A stretch of 17,857 bases of DNA from Blastocatellia bacterium. Its GTDB lineage: Bacteria > Acidobacteriota > Blastocatellia > Pyrinomonadales > Pyrinomonadaceae. This document shows, piece by piece, positions 1 through 5,616 of the stretch. Below the pieces are notes generated by a model. The model worked only from the letters and a program-made list of their open reading frames with translations, searched no databases and was not told the origin of the DNA. Numbering within the stretch: the stretch's first letter is position 1; each line of letters starts with the position of its first letter. The position numbers and the translations under genes are program-made. Where the stretch lies: positions 1-17,857 of the forward strand of contig JACDAY010000109.1 of assembly GCA_013695195.1 (NCBI GenBank), read 5' to 3'.

Positions 1-698
1 TCACGCGTTTCGGTGAAGTATTTTCCACCTGCGGAAAAGTTATTGGTGAAAACATCGATAACATCTTGTCCTATTTCGTAACTTTCACAGCCCGCCGCCG
101 GGCCGATCGCGCAAATTAGATTTTTGGGATCGGTGTCGAAAGTTTCGATCATCTTTTCGACGGATTTACGAACGATCGACTGGGCAGTTCCTCTCCAACC
201 GGCGTGAACGGCCGCAGTGGCTTTTGTTTTGCGGTCGCCGAGCAGAACCGGAACACAATCGGCGGTTTTTACACCTACAAGAACCTTTTCAAGATTAGAA
301 ATAAGAGCATCGGATTTATCGTCAGATCTTGCGGCGTCAGCGAGCGTTTTCACGATCTTGACACAGTTGCCGTGAACCTGCCAGGCAGTTGCCAGCTTAT
401 ATTCGCCTTCAAATACATTCAAAAAACGCCGGCGATTCTCAAGAATATTATCGTCCGAATCTTCGCCAATGCCTGCTAGATTGAGATCATTTGCCGGAAA
501 CGGCGACACGCCGCCGAGTCGTGTGGAAAACCCGTTAGCAAAGCCGTGTTCTTCCAATGCACTGCAAACAAGAACTTTTACGCCGTTCCGCTCTCGCCAA
601 TAGAAGCCGCTGTCGGTTAAGATTTGTTCATCCCGGTTTGGAACCTGGAACTTGGAACTCGGAACTTCCGGTATGATCTTATCTATTGGCATTGACAT
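1..698 (-). CDS. pgeF: Peptidoglycan editing factor PgeF (YfiH/YlmD, laccase-domain family), 3' part missing
   Basis: The reverse strand reads through without a stop to the left edge, so the C-terminus is cut off. Family motifs appear in order: QVHGN (zinc histidine), KTADCVPVLLGD (zinc cysteine), AAVHAGWRGT (zinc histidine), then AIGPAAGCESYEIG. PgeF proteins are cytoplasmic zinc enzymes. They were long called polyphenol oxidases, and are now linked to removing wrongly incorporated residues from peptidoglycan precursors; purine nucleoside activity is also reported for the family. The start is uncertain. The only in-frame ATGs before the conserved N-terminus (GFYWRERNGVKVLV) are at 698 and 692, which would overlap the divergent acpS start at 673. 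The first ~20 residues from those starts are coded partly by a heptamer repeat (VPSSKFQVP) and may not be conserved. No Shine-Dalgarno is obvious. Confidence 0.88.
   Translation of the reverse strand, partial: MSMPIDKIIPEVPSSKFQVPNRDEQILTDSGFYWRERNGVKVLVCSALEEHGFANGFSTRLGGVSPFPANDLNLAGIGEDSDDNILENRRRFLNVFEGEYKLATAWQVHGNCVKIVKTLADAARSDDKSDALISNLEKVLVGVKTADCVPVLLGDRKTKATAAVHAGWRGTAQSIVRKSVEKMIETFDTDPKNLICAIGPAAGCESYEIGQDVIDVFTNNFSAGGKYFTETR
640..667. repeat. Tandem heptamer repeat, four copies of GGAACYY
   Basis: Four consecutive 7-bp units read GGAACCT, GGAACTT, GGAACTC and GGAACTT. They lie immediately before the acpS ATG at 673 and inside the probable 5' end of pgeF. The units differ only at the last two positions. 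In the pgeF frame they encode VPSSKFQVP. This is a microsatellite-type array; that it is dispersed in the genome is inference. Confidence 0.85.
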
Positions 699-1053
699 AG
701 TCGAAGTTTACCGCATACGCGAAATCATCGCTAGAACTCCGCGTTTTCGAGAGCGCGTATTTACCGAAAACGAGCGCGCCTACTGTGACGGGAAAGGCGC
801 GGCGGCTGCTCAGTCGTTTGCGGCGCGCTTTGCCGCAAAAGAAGCGTTCTTAAAGGCCTTGCAAACCGGCTGGCGCGGAAAAATTACCTGGCACGATATC
901 GAAGTCGTTTCAAGCGAAAGCGGCGTTCCAAAATTGAATGTCAGACAAGAAGCGGCAAAGCTATTGGAGAAAATGGGAGCAAACCGGGTTCACCTTTCGA
1001 TTTCGCACACGACAGAACACGCGATTGCACAGGTAATTTTGGAACAATCATGA
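673..1053 (+). CDS. acpS: Holo-[acyl-carrier-protein] synthase AcpS
   Basis: AcpS transfers 4'-phosphopantetheine from CoA to a serine of acyl carrier protein, activating it for fatty acid synthesis. The 126-residue product has the usual length. It opens with MILSIGIDIVEVYRI, where D8 is the magnesium ligand, and carries ARFAAKEAFLKAL, where E57 is the second metal ligand. It ends with the usual SISHTTEHAIAQVIL. I chose the ATG at 673 because the family begins with M-x-x-x-G-I-D. An upstream TTG at 652 would add seven residues encoded by the heptamer repeat. No Shine-Dalgarno is visible. The gene is divergent from pgeF and convergent with the nuclease gene that ends at 1135. Confidence 0.95.
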   Translation: MILSIGIDIVEVYRIREIIARTPRFRERVFTENERAYCDGKGAAAAQSFAARFAAKEAFLKALQTGWRGKITWHDIEVVSSESGVPKLNVRQEAAKLLEKMGANRVHLSISHTTEHAIAQVILEQS

Positions 1054-1060
1054 TCCAGGA

Positions 1061-1131
1061 AAATTGCCGCAAAAAGGCGCAAAAAGCACAAAAATCTTCT
1101 TTGTACCCTCTGCGCCTTTTTGCGGCAATTT
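1061..1131. terminator. Perfect 21-bp inverted repeat between convergent genes; probable bidirectional terminator
   Basis: Arms 1061-1081 and 1111-1131 are exact reverse complements around a 29-base loop. The arms contain ATTGCCGC, a run of five A/T, then GGCGCA. The stem starts 7 bases after the acpS stop and ends 3 bases before the stop codon of the convergent nuclease gene. It could end transcription in both directions. The left arm and loop also resemble the tract encoding the signal peptide at 11762-11790, so this may be a dispersed repeat used as a terminator. Confidence 0.75.
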
Positions 1132-1134
1132 CTC

Positions 1135-3066
1135 TTATTTGGCCTTCGGAGCGGTCATATCGTCGAACGTGAAGTACGCAACGGCCGGATCATGGTCGGA
1201 AAACCGCTCGAGTCGAGTCGCGTCGTTACGGTAGATTTGCGGAAAATCTGCGTTCAGACGCGCGTAGCCAAAGCCGCTGGTATGCTTTCGGAGAACTTCA
1301 TTTATTATTATATGGTCGAGAACCTGGGCGTTGCCGTCGAAACTGTAAGAGTATCGCTGTTTGAAATCGATCACATCTACGAGATTGATCAGATCGGGAT
1401 CGACCAGATCTTCGGAGGGATTCAGCACTTCGGGTTTCGGGGCAGGTTTTCCCTTAATCGTACCGATCATATCGACGATGCCGTCATTGAACTGGAAAGC
1501 ATTGAAATCGCCAAGCAGAATGATGCGTTCATTCGGGTCCGCCTTCTGGCGTTCCTGCACGAATCTTGCAAGAAATTCCGCTTGCAGACGCTTTTTAATA
1601 CGCACATTGTCCTGTTGTTTCGGGTCGTTATAACCCAGAAACGATTTCATATGATTGACGACAACGGTAAACTCGAAAGGCTTGCTTGTTTTCGGATCGT
1701 CGATCGACGCGCGAAGCATCAATGGCGGCCGGTCGTTTAGAAAAATATCATCTTTAGTGTTCGGATTCTTGTACTTATCGTTTTTGCCGAGCTGTTTACT
1801 TTCCGAAACCTTAACGCGTGACGTTTTTACCAGAAACCCGTTATCTATGCCTCGGCCGTCGTTTCCGTCTACAAGATAAGCTTCATATTTAGGATCGGGC
1901 TTTCCGGCGGCGACAGCATCAGAGTTGATCGCTGCGGCCAGACGTTTTAAGGCGGCGAGATTTTCGACTTCGGTTACGCCGATAATATCGGGTGACTGCA
2001 TAAAGTCGCGGATCGCGCGCGAAAGTTTTTTTAGCCGTCTCTGAAACAACTCCGGTGACACCACATCTTCCTTTATTTCTGGATCGTCCTGATCGTCAAA
2101 AAAGTTTTCCAGGTTCATTCCGGCGACGGAGAATTGTCGTTCGGTAGGTATCGGCAGCAGATTTGGTTTGATCGAATTTGAAACCGAATGCTGATTGCCA
2201 GGATCTGTAAGGAGCGTGTATTTTCCGTTGGTATAATGCAGAACACCGACAAGATTTTTCACTTCGGTTTGGGTGGCGACGTCGATTGTCGGCTTTACGG
2301 CGCGGCCAGATTCTTCGGTTTTTAAGACAATCTGCTCGTCGCTGTCGATGCGTATAATTTCGGGATTTGAATCGAAAATTGGGAGCTTTGGAAAATCGCG
2401 CTTCAGCTTGTCTTTATCGGCAAATGAAATGTATTCGCGGATATCCATTCCCGGCTCGCGAAACGGGCGCGGCACAGCCTTTAGCACGCCAAAAAAAGCG
2501 CCGTCCGACACAACGAACCCGGTCTTGGAATCGATGCGGCCGCCAGTCGGTGCGACAACCACAAGCTCCCCGATCTGCACACGCATTCCCTCGTATTTCT
2601 CCAATTGATCGATGCTGTTCGCCATAAAATCCGTGACAGTCAAAACGGCGGCTTTCGGCAGCAGGTTCGATTTTGAACCGACACGAATTTCGTCACGGCC
2701 GGCACGCATCGAAATTTCCGTGATGGTAAGGCTCAACGGTTCATTGTCCCGGCGAAATTCTTCGACCGATCCTGTAACGGAAACGGTATTGCCGACGGCT
2801 GCATCGGCTGACGGCTCCGTTCGCGTATAAATGTAGATGCCTTCGGAAGTTTTGGGATTTGCGTCCACTTTATCATCGGGCGTTTGAATGAAAAAGCCCG
2901 AGCGTAAACGAGCGGTAACTATGCCAGAAACACGTACGCTTTGACCGTTATACTGAGATATATTTGTCTCGCCCTGAACCTGAGCAATAGAAATGTCCTT
3001 TTGGCCGAGTGCAGAGGACGCAAAGAATAAAACGCCGGGAAGAAAAGCGAGAAAAAGTTTTTTCAT
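1135..3066 (-). CDS. Secreted nuclease: OB-fold-like N-terminus plus endonuclease/exonuclease/phosphatase (EEP) domain
   Basis: This is a 643-residue protein. Residues 1-22 (MKKLFLAFLPGVLFFASSAL, then GQ) are a signal peptide, so it acts in the periplasm or outside the cell. Residues ~25-125 (ISQYNGQSVRVSGIVTARLR, SGFFIQTPDD) resemble the OB-fold modules of ExeM/NucH-type extracellular nucleases. The EEP domain spans ~310-634 with GMNLENFF, TEVEN (E366), VVVNHMKS (H472), LLGDFNAF (D520, N522), VLDHI and FSDHDP (D624, H625); all expected catalytic residues are present. The start at 3066 is chosen because the signal peptide begins there. A longer frame to 3264 would overlap the upstream nuclease gene (stop at 3147). 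It lies 80 bp downstream of that second secreted nuclease, probably in the same transcript. Expected activity is metal-dependent DNA/RNA cleavage; the exact substrate is not shown. Confidence 0.88.
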   Translation of the reverse strand: MKKLFLAFLPGVLFFASSALGQKDISIAQVQGETNISQYNGQSVRVSGIVTARLRSGFFIQTPDDKVDANPKTSEGIYIYTRTEPSADAAVGNTVSVTGSVEEFRRDNEPLSLTITEISMRAGRDEIRVGSKSNLLPKAAVLTVTDFMANSIDQLEKYEGMRVQIGELVVVAPTGGRIDSKTGFVVSDGAFFGVLKAVPRPFREPGMDIREYISFADKDKLKRDFPKLPIFDSNPEIIRIDSDEQIVLKTEESGRAVKPTIDVATQTEVKNLVGVLHYTNGKYTLLTDPGNQHSVSNSIKPNLLPIPTERQFSVAGMNLENFFDDQDDPEIKEDVVSPELFQRRLKKLSRAIRDFMQSPDIIGVTEVENLAALKRLAAAINSDAVAAGKPDPKYEAYLVDGNDGRGIDNGFLVKTSRVKVSESKQLGKNDKYKNPNTKDDIFLNDRPPLMLRASIDDPKTSKPFEFTVVVNHMKSFLGYNDPKQQDNVRIKKRLQAEFLARFVQERQKADPNERIILLGDFNAFQFNDGIVDMIGTIKGKPAPKPEVLNPSEDLVDPDLINLVDVIDFKQRYSYSFDGNAQVLDHIIINEVLRKHTSGFGYARLNADFPQIYRNDATRLERFSDHDPAVAYFTFDDMTAPKAK

Positions 3067-3146
3067 TGGATAATTCGGAAAAACGGGAGTATCAACAACT
3101 GAATTGATGTTGTTTAAGAATCGCAGGTTCGCCGTCTTATCGCTTT

Positions 3147-4862
3147 TTATTGTAGATCCCGGCGTTTCTCGATTAGCTCCTGCGTGATCTTTGGTATATT
3201 TGTAAAAAAGTCGTAGCCGGTCAAATATTCGACCGCATCGACGGTGACGCGGAAATTTCTCCATGGAGCGTTCATGTCGAGCGGCGGCTGATTAGGGACG
3301 ATAATTCCCAAAACCCGCGTCGATTTATTTACTCTCTGCAGATCATTCGAGCCGTTCGGGATCACGAGTATAACCTTCCATGTAATAGCTGGCACGACTA
3401 TTTTTCCACGTGCAATCGTGCCGATATTTCCCGTCGGGCCGGACATAATATAGATCTCGTTTCCCTGGCCGGCCAAAGTTCGGCAATACGATTCAAACTC
3501 TTCCCACGCGCCCTGATTATTGGCTCCGAGCTGCGGAATTATATTCGTCATCAGAAACGTCGAGGAATTATTCGGGATCGAATTCGTACGGTCGCCGGAT
3601 GGAACCATGTGTCCACGGTCGTAACCGGAGCCTGAATAATCTGTGTCTAAAACCTGATACCAGCCGGCGGGCAATGTCGTATCGGGGCGAAAATCATCCT
3701 GCCTCATTACCGGTGGAGAGCCGATCCAACTGCTGTCGAGCCGCCATGCCACCCAATTCGCCGTCGCTTTGCCGCGATTATATGAAAGCGAATACTGCGG
3801 TTTGTGCATTAGGTAATTATTTTCATTGGCGATGTCGGGTGTTGCATTGCTCGGATTTCCGAATATTAGCGGATCTTCGTTCGGCAGCGGTGCATTGACG
3901 GTAATAGTCTGCTGCATTACGACCGAACGGCCCTGTGCGTCCGCGGCAACCACGACTACGAGGCGATTGCCGCCCGACATTCCGACTGGAACAGTAGCCA
4001 AATATGAGAAAACATTATCGTTCGGCGTCGCGTCACCGTTTGTGCCGTCATCAAAAAAGGCTTGATTTGACGAGCCGCCTATCTGGCTCAAATTACCGAC
4101 CACGGTAAAGTTCGTGCTTGGAGGCGTCGTTGCGGGGATTACCGTCACGGTCAAGAGCGAATTTCCGCCTGGCGAAATTGTGTTGGGACTTGCCGAGATT
4201 CCAGCAAAAAGTGTTGTTCCGCCGCCGCCGCAAACATTCGGTGCGGCTGATGCATTTCGAGGTGCCGAGGGAACGGTGGCGGCAAAATCGGCAGAGTTAT
4301 TATCGGTATCCTGGCATCCGCCGGATACGCGAGACTGGCTGTTATTTACCGCAGGTGCGGCGGTTACGGCCGTTTCGACAAAGATATTCGTCGCGGTTCC
4401 CCAACCGACGGAATCGATTATCACGCCCGCGTCCGGCGAACCATTACGAATCGCCAAACCGCCGCCCGCCGCGCCCATCGAGCACATGCAATCCGTAGGA
4501 TTGTAAGTGATATTTGGCGCAACACTGCCGTTATACCCGGTCGACGCTATCAGATAATATCCGCCGGGCTGCACAATCGTGCTGGAAGACCAACTTACAA
4601 AAGACCGGTCGTTCGATCCTGTAGCGGAACGGTAAACCAGCCGATAGCCATTCAATTCAACCGGTGCATTGCCTATATTATGAAGCTCGACAAACTCGTC
4701 GTTAAAGGTCGCGGCGCCGTCGCCGCCGGTTTGAAATTGGCTTATGACGATATGAGGCGAAACCAAAACCGGTTCGGCCTTTCGGGCACTCGTTTCAATG
4801 GTTGAAATCGAAGAAAATGCAAACAGCGTGAGGCTTACCAGGAAAAAATAAAAACTTCTCAT
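3147..4862 (-). CDS. Secreted DNA/RNA non-specific endonuclease (NUC1 family) with lamin-tail and Ig-like domains
   Basis: This is a 571-residue protein. The N-terminal ~25 residues are a signal peptide (MRSFYFFLVSLTLFAFSS). Residues ~36-205 form a lamin-tail domain (VISQFQTGGDGAATFNDEFV, ELHNIGNAPVELNGYRL, DSVGWG). Residues ~218-323 look like an Ig-like beta domain (ASPNTISPGGNSLLTVTV, DDGTNGDATPNDNVFSY). The C-terminal nuclease begins near 332 and has the diagnostic GYDRGHMVPSGDR (catalytic H418) and TNIIPQLGANNQGAWEEFE (metal-binding N449). Serratia/EndA-type enzymes cut single- and double-stranded DNA and RNA. The start at 4862 is supported by AAGGAAG six bases upstream and by the signal peptide; an earlier ATG at 4913 adds an unlikely extension. 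It precedes the EEP nuclease at 1135-3066. Confidence 0.92.
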   Translation of the reverse strand: MRSFYFFLVSLTLFAFSSISTIETSARKAEPVLVSPHIVISQFQTGGDGAATFNDEFVELHNIGNAPVELNGYRLVYRSATGSNDRSFVSWSSSTIVQPGGYYLIASTGYNGSVAPNITYNPTDCMCSMGAAGGGLAIRNGSPDAGVIIDSVGWGTATNIFVETAVTAAPAVNNSQSRVSGGCQDTDNNSADFAATVPSAPRNASAAPNVCGGGGTTLFAGISASPNTISPGGNSLLTVTVIPATTPPSTNFTVVGNLSQIGGSSNQAFFDDGTNGDATPNDNVFSYLATVPVGMSGGNRLVVVVAADAQGRSVVMQQTITVNAPLPNEDPLIFGNPSNATPDIANENNYLMHKPQYSLSYNRGKATANWVAWRLDSSWIGSPPVMRQDDFRPDTTLPAGWYQVLDTDYSGSGYDRGHMVPSGDRTNSIPNNSSTFLMTNIIPQLGANNQGAWEEFESYCRTLAGQGNEIYIMSGPTGNIGTIARGKIVVPAITWKVILVIPNGSNDLQRVNKSTRVLGIIVPNQPPLDMNAPWRNFRVTVDAVEYLTGYDFFTNIPKITQELIEKRRDLQ

Positions 4863-5167
4863 TAAAACTTCCTTAACGCAAAAAAATGCAGGAGCGCAGC
4901 GAATTACAGCCAAACTTAAAATTTAACACATTTAGAAGTAGAAAGGAATTGTGAAGGTGACTGCAATTTACTGCGGAAAACCGACTTTTCTCAGCAACTC
5001 CTGAAAGCCGCGGGTTGTCGCGCATCGGTCGAAGTGCGGGTCAGCGTTTAGTAAAGCATGAAAGTTTTCGACAAATACGAATTAAAATTCCATAACTTAA
5101 CTGAAACGCGGACCTTAGCTCTGACATGTCCGACGCTTACTAAAGTCCGGGTTTCAGTATTGTATTT
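4863..5167. other. 305-bp intergenic region without a gene
   Basis: No convincing reading frame is seen on either strand. The left end holds the ribosome binding site of the NUC1 gene and presumably its promoter, for which I could not pick a clear -35/-10 pair. The right end holds the imperfect hairpin at 5100-5158, just past the stop of the small four-cysteine gene. Confidence 0.7.
5100..5158. terminator. Imperfect 19-bp inverted repeat after the small-protein gene
   Basis: Arms 5100-5118 (ACTGAAACGCGGACCTTAG) and 5140-5158 (CTAAAGTCCGGGTTTCAGT) pair with two mismatches around a 21-base loop. It lies about 10 bases past the stop of the minus-strand gene that ends at 5168. It could be a transcript-end hairpin or a dispersed palindromic repeat. 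The T-rich run expected of an intrinsic terminator is weak. Confidence 0.55.
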
Positions 5168-5548
5168 TTAATAAGCCTGGGACGTTTCCGGCTTATCCAG
5201 GATAAGCCCAAGGGCCTCGGCAATCTTTGCATCATCGTCACCATATCTTATGGCATCGTGGGGGATTTTGCGGCCGTGATGCACCCATGTAAGCAGCGTT
5301 CCCATATTAGTATGGACAAAGGAAAGCTTGTATCCGGAGCGCGGAGGGATTTTAGCCACAATGCTTTTGATCTCCTGTGTTGCGTCGGCCAACACCTGAT
5401 CGTGAAAATCTGAAATATTGGCTGCGAGTAAAGCGACCGCCCAGCAGCTTCCGCCCCCGGAGTCGCATCCCACTCCCTCAGCTTTATTCCAACCACAGCT
5501 TCCTACACATTCCGCCGGTGGATCCTGGTTCATAATATCACCTGTCAT
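5168..5548 (-). CDS. Small four-cysteine protein of unknown function downstream of the kinase gene
   Basis: I do not recognise this 126-residue protein. Its N-terminal third holds C14, C18, C28 and C35 in a glycine-rich stretch (ECVGSCGWNKAEGVGCDSGG, then GSCW). The rest is soluble and mixed alpha/beta in look (YKLSFVHTNMGTLLTWVHHG, KIAEALGLILD). No signal peptide or membrane segment is seen, so it is probably cytoplasmic. The start is well supported: GGAGG lies 6 bases before the ATG at 5548. It begins 68 bp after the stop of the Ser/Thr kinase-propeller gene on the same strand, so co-transcription is possible. The cysteines could bind a metal or form disulfides. The GSCWAVA stretch resembles the papain active-site cysteine region, but the oxyanion-hole glutamine is absent and the protein is too short. 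Confidence 0.7.
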   Translation of the reverse strand: MTGDIMNQDPPAECVGSCGWNKAEGVGCDSGGGSCWAVALLAANISDFHDQVLADATQEIKSIVAKIPPRSGYKLSFVHTNMGTLLTWVHHGRKIPHDAIRYGDDDAKIAEALGLILDKPETSQAY

Positions 5549-5616
5549 GTTGAGCCTCCATTATACTTTAAGGTTAACTAACGCACCGGGAAATCGACAT
5601 TTCTTCCCGTTTACGA

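Noticed and set aside
378..389. CCTGCCAGGCAG palindrome inside pgeF, similar to the repeat core
   Set aside because: It encodes part of the AWQVHG motif, where the QVHG residues are conserved in the family, so the match is likely chance.
1120..1740. 206-residue plus-strand open frame opposite the EEP nuclease
   Set aside because: It lies wholly antisense to a gene with a complete catalytic motif set and shows no recognisable domain or ribosome binding site.
3067..3264. 66-residue N-terminal extension of the EEP nuclease
   Set aside because: It overlaps the 3' end of the upstream nuclease gene and would bury the clear signal peptide that begins at 3066.
4114..4506. 130-residue plus-strand open frame opposite the lamin-tail region
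   Set aside because: It is a shadow of the NUC1-family gene, driven by codon bias on the other strand.
5434..5457. Papain-like active-site motif (GSCWAVA) in the small four-cysteine protein
   Set aside because: The oxyanion-hole glutamine is absent (aspartate at that position), no matching His/Asn motif follows, and the protein is far shorter than a C1 peptidase.
5560..5565. TATAAT just upstream of the small four-cysteine gene
   Set aside because: A start site at normal distance would fall within the GGAGG ribosome binding site, so it would remove it; the gene more likely shares the kinase transcript.
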